Assembly: GCF_017753665.1 (NCBI RefSeq)
Contig: NZ_CP072524.1
Location: 1,736,001-1,800,000, forward strand
Length of the DNA stretch: 64,000 bases
Origin: Neisseria sicca
GTDB lineage: Bacteria > Pseudomonadota > Gammaproteobacteria > Burkholderiales > Neisseriaceae
Direction: 5' to 3'
Part shown: positions 8,614 to 17,224 of the stretch, in pieces
How the letters are laid out: every line of letters starts with the position of its first letter
Position numbering within the stretch: position 1 is the first letter of the stretch
Notes under the pieces: generated by a model
Told to the model about the DNA's origin: nothing
Database searches by the model: none
The model's input: only the letters and a program-made list of their open reading frames with translations
Translations under genes and position numbers: made by a program

Positions 8614-9318
8614 TCACTCAACAAACCTGTATCCGCGCTCATCAACCTCCAATATAGAAGCATAGTCGCTACGCCAATCTCCCAGCACAATACGCGTATA
8701 TGCGTTCTCTTCGTGGATATGTTCGCGGTGCGTATGTCCGTGAATCAGCAATCTGACGCCGTAATTATGGACGATATCAGAGGTGAACTTGGGATTGACA
8801 TCCATAATTTCAGCAGCTTTATATTGCTTGTCGTGCTTACTGGTATGGCGGATTTTTCGCGCAATGTTCAGACGCAGCTTGAGCGGCAACATGAGGAACA
8901 ACCGTTGCAACCATTTTTGATGAACTGTTTTCCTGAATTTCTGATAACGCACATCATCGGTACACAAAGTATCGCCGTGGCAAATCAAAGTCGGCGTACC
9001 GTATAAATCGACGACTGAATATTCCGGCAGCAGTACCATGCCCGCTTGCCTTGCGAACTTCTCACCTATCAGAAAATCACGGTTTCCGTGAACAAAAAAA
9101 CATTCCACTCCACCCTCTGCAACATTACGGACGGCACGGGAAACGGTATCCGTCAATTCGGAATGTTCGTCGTCCCCTATCCAAAAATCAAATAGGTCGC
9201 CCAAAATATAAACCGCCCTCGCAGACGGTGCTTTTTCGCGCATGAAACGCAAAAACAGCTCGGTCAACTCAGGACGGGTTTCACTCAGGTGTAAATCGGC
9301 AATAAAATAAGTCGGCAT
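8614..9318 (-). CDS. lpxH: UDP-2,3-diacylglucosamine diphosphatase
   Basis: 234-aa calcineurin-like metallophosphoesterase that cleaves UDP-2,3-diacylglucosamine to lipid X in lipid A synthesis at the inner membrane. Metal-binding motifs are in order: FIADLHLS (residues 5-12), LGDLFDFWIGDD, HGNRDFLIG, CHGDTLCTDD and IHGHTHREHIHEE. The length is near the usual 240. It is convergent with dacB. Its start region is about 70 nt from the IS1655 insertion, which could affect its promoter. Confidence 0.93.
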   Translation of the reverse strand: MPTYFIADLHLSETRPELTELFLRFMREKAPSARAVYILGDLFDFWIGDDEHSELTDTVSRAVRNVAEGGVECFFVHGNRDFLIGEKFARQAGMVLLPEYSVVDLYGTPTLICHGDTLCTDDVRYQKFRKTVHQKWLQRLFLMLPLKLRLNIARKIRHTSKHDKQYKAAEIMDVNPKFTSDIVHNYGVRLLIHGHTHREHIHEENAYTRIVLGDWRSDYASILEVDERGYRFVE

Positions 9319-9386
9319 AACGGCTGCAATATATGAAATCTCAGGCCATTATAGGTTTTCAGACGACCTTTGTATATTTAAAGGTC

Positions 9387-10466
9387 GGCGGATTCGCATT
9401 TGAAGTGCAACTTTCCCTAACAGAAAAAGGCCAGTATGCGGTAGCATACGGCCTTTCCTGCAAGAAAGATTGCCATGAGCTACACACAACTGACCCAAGA
9501 CGAACGATACCATATCCAATACCTGTCCCGCCACTGCACCGTCACAGAAATCGCCAAACAGCTTAACCGCCACAAAAGCACCATCAGCCGCGAAATCAGA
9601 CGGCACCGCACCCAAGGGCAGCAATACAGTGCCGAAAAAGCACAGAAGCAGAGCCGGACTATCAAACAGCGTAAGCGAAAGCCCTATAAGCTTGATTCGC
9701 AGCTGATTCAACACATCGACACCCTTATCCGCCGCAAACTCAGTCCCGAACAAGTATGCGCCTACCTGCGCAAACATCACGGGATAACACTCCACCACAG
9801 CACCATTTACCGCTACCTCCGCCAAGACAAAAGCAACGGCGGCACCTTGTGGCAACACCTCAGAATATGCAGCAAACCCTACCGCAAACGCTACGGCAGC
9901 ACATGGACCAGAGGCAAAGTGCCCAACCGCGTCGGCATAGAAAACCGACCCGCTATCGTCGACCAGAAAACCCGCATCGGCGATTGGGAAGCCGACACCA
10001 TCATCGGCAAAGGACAGAAAAGCGCATTACTGACCTTGGTCGAACGCGTTACCCGCTACACCATCGTCTGCAAATTGGATAGCCTCAAAGCCGAAGACAC
10101 TGCTCTGGCAGCCGTTAGGGCATTAAAGGCACATAAAGCCAGAGTGCACACCATCACCATGGACAACGGCAAAGAGTTCTACCAACACACCAAAATAGCC
10201 AAAGCATTGAAAGCGGAGACTTATTTTTGCCGCCCCTACCATTCTTGGGAAAAAGGGCTGAATGAGAACACCAACGGACTCATCCGACAATATTTCCCCA
10301 AGCAAACCGATTTCCGAAACATCAGCGATCGGGAGATACGCAGGGTTCAAGATGAGTTGAACCACCGGCCAAGAAAAACACTTGGCTACGAAACGCCAAG
10401 TGTTTTATTCTTGAATCTGTTCAAACCACTGATACACTAGTGTTGCACTTGAAATCCGAATCCAAG
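9387..10466 (+). mobile_element. IS1655 (IS30 family), copy 1, intact
   Basis: 1080-bp element with imperfect 25-bp inverted repeats: left end GGCGGATTCGCATTTGAAG, right end complement CTTGGATTCGGATTTCAAG. It is flanked by the 3-bp direct repeat GTC (9384-9386 and 10467-10469). Removing the element and one GTC restores AAAGGTCGTCTGAAAA, a perfect DUS. The size, repeat length and duplication agree with my memory of published IS1655. The right terminus AAG plus GTC leaves a complete DUS at the right junction. Confidence 0.9.
9475..10440 (+). CDS. IS30-family transposase of IS1655, copy 1
   Basis: 321-aa transposase. The N-terminus (TQDERYHIQYL, then IAKQLNRHKSTISREIRRH) is the IS30 helix-turn-helix. 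The C-terminal catalytic core carries the DDE set: GDWEADTIIGKGQKSALLTL, TMDNGKEFYQH and ENTNGLIRQYFPKQTDF. Full length, no frameshift seen, so probably functional. It is nearly identical to the copy at 55036-56001. Confidence 0.95.
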   Translation: MSYTQLTQDERYHIQYLSRHCTVTEIAKQLNRHKSTISREIRRHRTQGQQYSAEKAQKQSRTIKQRKRKPYKLDSQLIQHIDTLIRRKLSPEQVCAYLRKHHGITLHHSTIYRYLRQDKSNGGTLWQHLRICSKPYRKRYGSTWTRGKVPNRVGIENRPAIVDQKTRIGDWEADTIIGKGQKSALLTLVERVTRYTIVCKLDSLKAEDTALAAVRALKAHKARVHTITMDNGKEFYQHTKIAKALKAETYFCRPYHSWEKGLNENTNGLIRQYFPKQTDFRNISDREIRRVQDELNHRPRKTLGYETPSVLFLNLFKPLIH

Positions 10467-10492
10467 GTCGTCTGAAAACATTTCAGATCAGA

Positions 10493-11908
10493 TCAATGAA
10501 GGTGATTTTTCCCGCCCCGAGAAATAATTTTCTGATACGTCTCCTGATTGTGGACATCACTGATAGGAACAACATAAAAAAACTCATTACTGCGGACAAA
10601 TCGGCTGATCAGATCCGCACGGATAGAAGTAAGATCGTGATACAGCAGGCTCAAACCCTTGCGTAATACATATTTCCAATCCATGTAGTTACGCGCATTC
10701 GGGCGAATATCGTTCATCGCATCCAATGCCAATAATTTACGGTTTTGCGTTTTTTTATCAACGGGATGAGAGTAAATCGAATGGAAATACAACATATCGC
10801 TACTTCCTTCTTCGCTGAAAAACGGCGGCAGGCTCAGCGTCGCATCGACATTACCCAAAGGATAGTCATCAGTCAGATAGTGAACCGCATATAAAAACAG
10901 CGAACCCTTGGTGTAATTCAGCTTTTTTAATGCTTCAACAGCAGCAATAGTAGTACATTGATGATCGGTATGAACATCAATATTCGGCGAAGGCGTAACA
11001 ACAACATCCGGACGGAATGACTCGATGACGTAAGCCATATTGTCCACCAAATCATGCCAATTCGAACCACCATGCAAACCCTCTGATATGGCAGATTTAT
11101 TGGCTCGCCGGAAAATACCCACATCTGCCGTCTCCAACTTGGCAGAAGGAATTTCACGCTCGGGGTGGCGATATAAAGTTTTCAGCGTTGTATCAAAAAA
11201 ACCGAGCTGCAAAATGTTTTCAGACGATACCCCTGCCAAAAGCGGAACGGTCAGACTGTTCCAGACCCGCATCCGCCCCTTTTCCAAATATTGCTCCTTA
11301 GTTTCCGTAGGGCAGCGTTTGCTGAAAAGGTTTTCATAATGGAAACGCCCCGCTTCGCTTGCCGTTACCGTTACCACCATCGCATTTGCAGCATATTTTT
11401 CATACAGGCCGTAAGCTGCCAACTCCGCATCGTCAGCGTGCGGCGCAAGCACTAAAATTTTTTTATCATCTAGAGACATACGCGGATAAACAGTCAGTCT
11501 GACTTCCTGATTTTTCAACGATACCCTTCTGCCCCGTAAAAAAATTTCCCGACTTTCAGCATCGAACATATCGCTGAAGTTCAAATATCTCACCCCCCTA
11601 CCGCCGAATTCGATGTAATGCTTCCAAATACCTTTGCGGGTTTCAATCTTAATATAGGGCAACAACCATTTGCCCAACAAAGAAGTTTCAACACTGACCG
11701 CAGCCAAGACCGTATCATTAATATCCACTTCTTGAGGTAGTTTTATAACTCCACCCTCCAATCGCGCTACAAAATGCCGGGGCAAACAGTCATAGCGATA
11801 ATCCTGCGTAACGTTATAGGCAAAGCGTTTAATATGCATCCTCATGATAATCATCAAGAAGCACATTATCCCAAGAACCAACACCGCAAGTATTGTAAAT
11901 AACAACAT
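10493..11908 (-). CDS. PIG-L family deacetylase, membrane-anchored
   Basis: 471-aa protein. The N-terminal 22 residues form a hydrophobic membrane segment, followed by about 140 residues of unassigned beta-rich sequence. The PIG-L/LmbE zinc hydrolase domain starts near residue 155: VLAPHADDAELAAYG (metal-binding HxDD) and later TPSPNIDVHTDHQCT (HTDH). This family removes acetyl groups from N-acetylglucosamine-type sugars on lipids or small molecules. The substrate is not evident here. From memory, meningococcus has a related gene beside aspS. The gene is the only one between IS1655 and a long gene-free stretch; it is preceded by an AT-rich promoter region. Confidence 0.75.
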   Translation of the reverse strand: MLLFTILAVLVLGIMCFLMIIMRMHIKRFAYNVTQDYRYDCLPRHFVARLEGGVIKLPQEVDINDTVLAAVSVETSLLGKWLLPYIKIETRKGIWKHYIEFGGRGVRYLNFSDMFDAESREIFLRGRRVSLKNQEVRLTVYPRMSLDDKKILVLAPHADDAELAAYGLYEKYAANAMVVTVTASEAGRFHYENLFSKRCPTETKEQYLEKGRMRVWNSLTVPLLAGVSSENILQLGFFDTTLKTLYRHPEREIPSAKLETADVGIFRRANKSAISEGLHGGSNWHDLVDNMAYVIESFRPDVVVTPSPNIDVHTDHQCTTIAAVEALKKLNYTKGSLFLYAVHYLTDDYPLGNVDATLSLPPFFSEEGSSDMLYFHSIYSHPVDKKTQNRKLLALDAMNDIRPNARNYMDWKYVLRKGLSLLYHDLTSIRADLISRFVRSNEFFYVVPISDVHNQETYQKIISRGGKNHLH

Positions 11909-12386
11909 TATTCACCTCTAAAATTATTTTTCATAATATTACATTCCAACTTCATCCCTTTGGATTTATTACTTAACAGTTCATAATAAACAAATAACAT
12001 ATAAACTCAAAAACAAACGCGACATAGCGAAATTTTCTTATATTTTACGAAGTTATACAAGCATTAAAAATAAAAATGACAAAAGGATTAATAAACCTGG
12101 CATTGAATTTGTTAAAAAATATTAACCTAAATAAATATTACATGATATAAAACGTCTTATTTATATAAGCCCCTCCTGCAAATAGCGCATAATCATAAGA
12201 ATAATAACAATCCTAGGTTCAATATCAGATAACCTTTTTTGCCACGATACCCTTCCCCTTCTTACAAAAATCAGGAACGGCTTTAAAACACATAAAAATC
12301 AGATAAATAAAACTCCCTAAAGCATGAACCACACAACAAATCCGAATTAAAAAGCTCTTTCCTGCAATACCTTGCTACCAACAATG
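11909..12386. other. AT-rich gene-free region upstream of the PIG-L gene
   Basis: Nearly 480 bp, with long A/T runs between 11930 and 12330. It contains the minus-strand promoter for the PIG-L gene. No reading frame, DUS, Correia element or RNA gene is recognised. Confidence 0.45.
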
Positions 12387-12432
12387 AAAAAGGTCGTCTG
12401 AAACCCGTGTAATAGGTTTCAGACGACCTTTT
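12387..12432. terminator. DUS inverted-pair terminator for aspS
   Basis: AAAAAGGTCGTCTGAAACC pairs with GGTTTCAGACGACCTTTT around a 7-nt loop. It lies 34 nt beyond the aspS stop. Confidence 0.75.
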
Positions 12433-12465
12433 GACTGTCAGGTTTTGTCCACCTGCTTTTAAAAA

Positions 12466-14274
12466 TTACGCTTCTTTATTTTCAGTAGCTTTTTGGCGCA
12501 GGCGCAAGCTCAATTCGCGCAGCTGTTTGTCATCCACTGCATTCGGCGCGTTGGTCAGCAGACATTGGGCACGTTGGGTTTTCGGGAAGGCAATCACGTC
12601 GCGGATGGATTCGGCACCAGTCATCAGTGTCACCAAACGGTCGAGGCCGAATGCCAAGCCGCCGTGCGGAGGCGCGCCGAATTTCAGGTTGTCCAAGAGG
12701 AAGCCGAATTTTTCTTGTTGCTCTTCAGAGCTGATTTTCAGTGCGGCGAACACTTTTTCCTGTACGTCGGCACGGTGGATACGGATAGAACCGCCGCCGA
12801 TTTCCCAGCCGTTCAACACCATATCGTAGGCGCGTGCCAAGCAGTTTTCAGGATCGGATGCCATCAGGTCTTCATGACCGGGCTTGGGCGAGGTGAACGG
12901 ATGGTGCATGGCTGCCCAGCGGTCGCCGTCTTCGTCGTATTCGAACATCGGAAAATCGACAACCCACAAAGGTTTCCATTCGTCCACGAAGTAGCCGTTT
13001 TCCGCGCCATGTTCCAAACCGACTTTGATACGCAGCGCGCCGATGGCTTCGTTCACAACTTTGGCTTTGTCTGCGCCGAAGAAGATGATGTCGCCGTTTT
13101 GTGCGCCAGTACGCTCGATGATTTCTTTCAGGGCATTTTCGGACAGGAATTTTACGATTGGAGATTGCAGACCGCTGTCTTCACCGTTGGAAAGGTTGCT
13201 GACATCGTTCACTTTGATGTACGCCAAACCTTTCGCGCCGTAGATGCCGACAAATTTGGTGTATTCGTCGATTTCTTTGCGGCTGAATTTTGCACCGTTC
13301 GGTACGCGCAGGGCAACCACGCGGCCGCCTTTCATGTCGGCTGCGCCGCGGAAGACTTTGAATTCTTCCGTTTTCATCAGGTCGGTCAGCTCGGTGAATT
13401 TCAGGTTGATGCGCATATCGGGTTTGTCGGAGCCGTAGTAGAACATGGCTTCGGAGTAAGGCATACGCGGGAAATCGCCCAAGTCCACGCCCAGCGCGTC
13501 TTGGAAGACTTGTTTTGCCATGCCTTCGGTGATGTCCATGATTTCATCCTCGTTCAAGAACGAGGTTTCCAAGTCGATTTGGGTGAATTCGGGCTGGCGG
13601 TCGGCGCGCAAGTCTTCGTCACGGAAGCACTTGGTGATTTGGTAGTAACGGTCGAAACCCGCCACCATTAACAGTTGTTTAAACAATTGAGGTGATTGCG
13701 GCAGCGCGAAAAACTCGCCCGGATGAACGCGGCTCGGCACGAGGTAGTCGCGCGCGCCTTCAGGCGTGGAACGGGTCAGCATCGGGGTTTCGATGTCGAT
13801 GAAGCCTTGCGCGTCCAGATAACGGCGAACGCCCATAGCGACTTGATAACGCAGGCGCAGGTTGCGCTGCATCACCGGACGGCGCAGGTCGATAACGCGG
13901 TTGGTCAGGCGCACGTTTTCGCTGATGTTTTCGTCATCGATTTGGAACGGCGGCGTAGCGGCGGCGTTCAATACTTCGATTTCTTTGGCAAGGATTTCGA
14001 TTTTGCCGGAAATCATTTTGTCGTTGGTCGTGCCTTCGGGACGGTTGCGCACACGGCCGGTAATGCTCAAAACGTATTCGTTGCGGGCGGAATCGGCAGT
14101 GGCAAACGCTTCGGGTGTGTCGGGATCAATCACGACTTGGACGATGCCTTCGCGGTCGCGCAGGTCGATAAAAATCACACCGCCGTGGTCGCGTCGGCGG
14201 TGTACCCAGCCTTTGACGGTTACGGTTTGGTCTAAGTATTGCTCGCTGATCAGGCCGCAATAGTTGGTACGCAT
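12466..14274 (-). CDS. aspS: Aspartyl-tRNA synthetase
   Basis: 602-aa class IIb synthetase that charges tRNA-Asp (bacterial type, possibly also tRNA-Asn). The anticodon-binding OB fold (residues 1-110) contains GWVHRRRDHGGVIFIDLRDR. The catalytic core has motif 2 around CFRDEDLRADRQPEFTQ and motif 3 in FGLDRLVTLMTG. The GAD insertion domain lies between. AGGTGA precedes the ATG at good distance. No frameshift is seen. Confidence 0.97.
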   Translation of the reverse strand: MRTNYCGLISEQYLDQTVTVKGWVHRRRDHGGVIFIDLRDREGIVQVVIDPDTPEAFATADSARNEYVLSITGRVRNRPEGTTNDKMISGKIEILAKEIEVLNAAATPPFQIDDENISENVRLTNRVIDLRRPVMQRNLRLRYQVAMGVRRYLDAQGFIDIETPMLTRSTPEGARDYLVPSRVHPGEFFALPQSPQLFKQLLMVAGFDRYYQITKCFRDEDLRADRQPEFTQIDLETSFLNEDEIMDITEGMAKQVFQDALGVDLGDFPRMPYSEAMFYYGSDKPDMRINLKFTELTDLMKTEEFKVFRGAADMKGGRVVALRVPNGAKFSRKEIDEYTKFVGIYGAKGLAYIKVNDVSNLSNGEDSGLQSPIVKFLSENALKEIIERTGAQNGDIIFFGADKAKVVNEAIGALRIKVGLEHGAENGYFVDEWKPLWVVDFPMFEYDEDGDRWAAMHHPFTSPKPGHEDLMASDPENCLARAYDMVLNGWEIGGGSIRIHRADVQEKVFAALKISSEEQQEKFGFLLDNLKFGAPPHGGLAFGLDRLVTLMTGAESIRDVIAFPKTQRAQCLLTNAPNAVDDKQLRELSLRLRQKATENKEA

Positions 14275-14313
14275 AAAATCACCTTTTTATATTGTTCAAT
14301 TTGAAAAGAAGGA

Positions 14314-14376
14314 AAAGGTCGTCTGAAAAAAGACACCTTAATTGTTTTGTTCTGTATCGTCGTTTTCAGACGACCT
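14314..14376. terminator. DUS inverted pair overlapping the 3' end of the DUF502 gene
   Basis: One DUS (14316-14329) lies after the stop and the other (14361-14376) lies inside the last codons of the gene. The loop is about 30 nt. A terminator role is plausible but the hairpin is looser than its neighbours. Confidence 0.5.
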
Positions 14377-15039
14377 GTGTTCTGCCAAAACCTTGACCCG
14401 AACTTCATCCGGCATCACCATACCCAGCGAAATCACATATTTCAATGCTTCGTCCACGCTCATATCGAGTTCGCGCACGTCGCTTTTTTTCACCATGATG
14501 TAATAGCCGCCGGTCGGGTTGGGCGTGGTCGGCACATAGACGGAAAGATAGTCGTCATCGTGCGGCAGGCTGCCTTTGAGTTTGTCGGGAATATGCCCTG
14601 AAACAAAGGCAATCGTCCAAATATTGGGCTGCGGGAACGGAACCAGCACGGGCGTTCTGAACGAGCGGCTGCTGTCGGAAAGCAGAGACTCGGATACTTT
14701 TTTGACGCTGGAATAGATGGACTTGACGACGGGAATCCGTCCCAGCAGGCTGTCCCATGCAGCGAGGATTTGGCGTCCTAAAACGTTGGCGGCGAACACG
14801 CCGGTCAGAAACAAGACGACAATGGCAGCAATAATGCCCAAGCCGGGAATGTTGAATCCCCAGAAATATTGAGGCTGCCATTGCTCGGGCAGCAGACTGA
14901 TCAGCCGGTCGGCGGCAGATATGATATAGCTGACCGCCCAAATGGTTACGGCTATCGGCAGCCACACCAGCATGCCTGTAATCAGATATTTTTTTAATGC
15001 CTTGGCAACTTTTCCGCCTTCGGCCGTTTGTTCTGTCAT
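14338..15039 (-). CDS. DUF502 family inner-membrane protein
   Basis: 233-aa protein with two strong membrane segments (about residues 20-45 and 68-92), separated by a periplasmic loop containing LLPEQWQPQYFWG. A soluble domain follows, with PVLVPFPQPNIWTIAFVSG and VYVPTTPNPTGGYY, typical of DUF502. The function is unknown. The C-terminal RSSEN is encoded directly by an in-frame DUS. The gene is 63 nt upstream of aspS on the same strand and could be cotranscribed. Confidence 0.85.
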   Translation of the reverse strand: MTEQTAEGGKVAKALKKYLITGMLVWLPIAVTIWAVSYIISAADRLISLLPEQWQPQYFWGFNIPGLGIIAAIVVLFLTGVFAANVLGRQILAAWDSLLGRIPVVKSIYSSVKKVSESLLSDSSRSFRTPVLVPFPQPNIWTIAFVSGHIPDKLKGSLPHDDDYLSVYVPTTPNPTGGYYIMVKKSDVRELDMSVDEALKYVISLGMVMPDEVRVKVLAEHRSSENDDTEQNN

Positions 15040-15140
15040 CTTCTGTGTTATTCCGACAAATATCGCCCAAACGTTGCATTATACGCGTTTGGGCGATAGG
15101 AAACGAGTGTTTTTAATATGGGAAGGGTGTTTGTTTTGCT

Positions 15141-15187
15141 TTCAGACGACCTATGTGCAACATGGTATAAAAGGTCGGCTGAAAACA
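15141..15187. terminator. Degenerate DUS inverted pair downstream of pldA
   Basis: TTTCAGACGACCT pairs imperfectly with AGGTCGGCTGAAAA, in which one DUS base is changed (GTCG to GTCGG). It sits just beyond the pldA stop. Confidence 0.45.
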
Positions 15188-15197
15188 AGATTCGGCA

Positions 15198-16418
15198 TTA
15201 AATTCCGTCCCAGTCGTTGAACATCAGACCGATGCCGATGCCGTTTTGTTTGTGGTTGTAATCAATCAGGCTTTCGCCGTAGCCGTGAAAGCCGCGCACG
15301 ACGCCTTTGAGTTTGCCTTTAATCGGGAAAGTATAGGCGGCTTCAACCGCGCCGTGTCCGGTTTTCGGATTGTAGCGCAGCAGGGACGAAATATTTTGTT
15401 TGTCGTTCAGACGGTATTGCAGCCTCAAATCGCCATGACCCATGTAGTCGGTAATATCGGGATTGTCGTTGTTTTCACCGGTCTGATCGAATGCTCGCAT
15501 CCACACGCGCGGGATAACTGTCAGCTTGCCCCATTCCATTCCTGCCAGCGCGTAAACTCGGTTCCATGAGCGGGATTCGGGGCGGCTTTGTCCATTGGAT
15601 TGGTGGACGAAGCCTACGCCGACCATACGCAGTTTGCCGCCGAACGGTAAATCAGCCTTCACGGGCTGTGTCAGGAAAATTTCGGGTTCGTAATCGGTAT
15701 TGCGGAACGGCGCGGATTTTCTGCCTTGGTTGTAAATCTGCCAATCGGATTTTTGGGTGTAGCCGAACCACAAGTCTGCGCGGGTTTTAAACAAATCTTC
15801 GGCAATTTTGCTTTTGAACGAAACTTGCAGTTTGGTTTCTATGTGTTTCTGTTCGCTGAATTTTTCCTGATTGGTCGTGCCGCGCGAAGGGGAGTGGGGA
15901 TACAGGTTGGGCGAGCTGTTGTACCATGCGGGCATCAGGTACATGGGATTGTGCTCGCGTACGCTCAATAAGCCGCGCGAGTCGTTTTTGTCCAAATCGT
16001 ACATCAGACTCAGTGGCGTGTAGGCATCGGCTGTGGTGCGGAGATTGTCTTCCGAAAGGGTGGATTGTTCTTTATTTTCGTCAAACACAATCGTTGCCGT
16101 TTTTTTCTCGCGGCTGGTGCTGATGGTTTTGGGCAAATCGACCGGTGCTTTGGCGGTTTCTTCGCGAATGACGGGCAGCGGAGCTTGCGGCGGCAGTTGA
16201 GCCGAGTAAATGCTGTCGTAACACGCCAAACGGGTGGCATTGTCTTGAATGGAGGTGCATTGCAAAGCCGTGTCGGCATAGGCGACAGGGGCGGTGGCTC
16301 CGCCGACAAGGATAAGCATCAAGGCGCGCCGGCATTTGGAGAATGACGGTTTTTCGTTTTTCGGAGTATTGCTTTGCGCCGAATTGTGTTTCAACATCTT
16401 GTCCATCATTTCATTCAT
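15198..16418 (-). CDS. pldA: Outer-membrane phospholipase A
   Basis: 406-aa protein of the OMPLA family, which hydrolyses phospholipids in the outer leaflet of the outer membrane. A signal-like hydrophobic segment at residues 33-48 (ALMLILVGGATAPVAYA) is preceded by a longer than usual polar N-terminus, so the true start could be a later Met (residue 5 or 8). Residues 50-130 form an N-terminal region absent in E. coli OMPLA. The barrel contains the catalytic motif VGFVHQSNGQS (His and Ser) and SWNRVY (Asn). The C-terminus lies in GIGIGLMFNDW. It is followed on the same strand by the DUF502 gene. Confidence 0.88.
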   Translation of the reverse strand: MNEMMDKMLKHNSAQSNTPKNEKPSFSKCRRALMLILVGGATAPVAYADTALQCTSIQDNATRLACYDSIYSAQLPPQAPLPVIREETAKAPVDLPKTISTSREKKTATIVFDENKEQSTLSEDNLRTTADAYTPLSLMYDLDKNDSRGLLSVREHNPMYLMPAWYNSSPNLYPHSPSRGTTNQEKFSEQKHIETKLQVSFKSKIAEDLFKTRADLWFGYTQKSDWQIYNQGRKSAPFRNTDYEPEIFLTQPVKADLPFGGKLRMVGVGFVHQSNGQSRPESRSWNRVYALAGMEWGKLTVIPRVWMRAFDQTGENNDNPDITDYMGHGDLRLQYRLNDKQNISSLLRYNPKTGHGAVEAAYTFPIKGKLKGVVRGFHGYGESLIDYNHKQNGIGIGLMFNDWDGI

Positions 16419-16568
16419 AGGATTGCCGATTGGATGTTTTCAGACGACCTTTTGCCTGAAAATCCGGATTAATCGTTTGAAAAACAGATTAAACCGCATT
16501 TTACCGCCTTGCGCAGGTGTTACAGCAGGTCGTCTGAAAAGTTTACATCAACTTGCACCACATAAGGC

Positions 16569-16602
16569 AATGCCCCTGAAAGGTTAAGACCTCAGGGGCA
16601 TC
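16569..16602. terminator. Hairpin downstream of rpsT
   Basis: ATGCCCCTGA and TCAGGGGCAT form a 10-bp stem around AAGGTTAAGACC. It lies 57 nt past the rpsT stop. There is no strong T run, so termination is uncertain. A single DUS lies 40 nt further, at 16527-16540. Confidence 0.45.
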
Positions 16603-16658
16603 GTTATCTGCTTGCCCGTCCCGACGTGATGAAACACCAAGACGATAGGCGAAAAAGA

Positions 16659-16922
16659 TTAAGCCAATGCTTTTACTTTGGCAGACAGACGGCTCTTATG
16701 GCGGGCTGCTTTGTTTTTGTGGAATACGCCTTTGTCAGCGATACGGTCGATGACTTTAACGGACTCTTGGTAAACTGCTTGAGCAGCAGCTTTGTCGCCG
16801 GCTTCAACTGCTTTCAACACTTTTTTCACTGCGGTACGGAATGCAGTACGCAGGCTGGCGTTGTGGGCGCGTTGTTTAACCGATTGGCGGGCACGTTTGC
16901 GGGCTTGTGCGCTGTTTGCCAT
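16659..16922 (-). CDS. rpsT: 30S ribosomal protein S20
   Basis: 87-aa, highly basic protein that binds 16S rRNA in the small subunit. It starts [13 protein letters not shown] and contains the conserved [20 protein letters not shown] and [15 protein letters not shown]. The ribosome binding site is CAGGAGATATTCAAT. The length matches the family. It is transcribed alone, divergently from the PotD-type gene. Confidence 0.97.
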
Positions 16923-17224
16923 ATTGAATATCTCCTGAAAAATAAATTCTGTAAACGCGCAATTTTAAAGACAGATTTCTCTATATGCAAGTATTTTCTC
17001 TGTTTGCGCGCGCAAATCGCCCGTATTTTGCCCAAAAACGACATCTTGCGCAACGCAGTTTTCCCGAGTCTAAGAAATCGTGCCTTATTTCAATAAAAAT
17101 CAGTCAGATATTGCTTTGAGTTCTCACCTACTTCCATTACAATAGCCCCGCTTTGTGCCGGGGTAATGATGGGGTGCAGAGTGTTCATTTTCTGTTAACA
17201 ATCTTTCATCAGGAATCTGCCCGT
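16923..17224. other. Divergent promoter region between rpsT and the PotD-type gene
   Basis: About 300 bp with no reading frame of merit. It should hold the rpsT promoter (minus) and the lipoprotein promoter (plus; TTGCTTTGAG ... TACAATAG near 17111-17145 is a plausible sigma-70 pair). No DUS is present. Confidence 0.4.
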
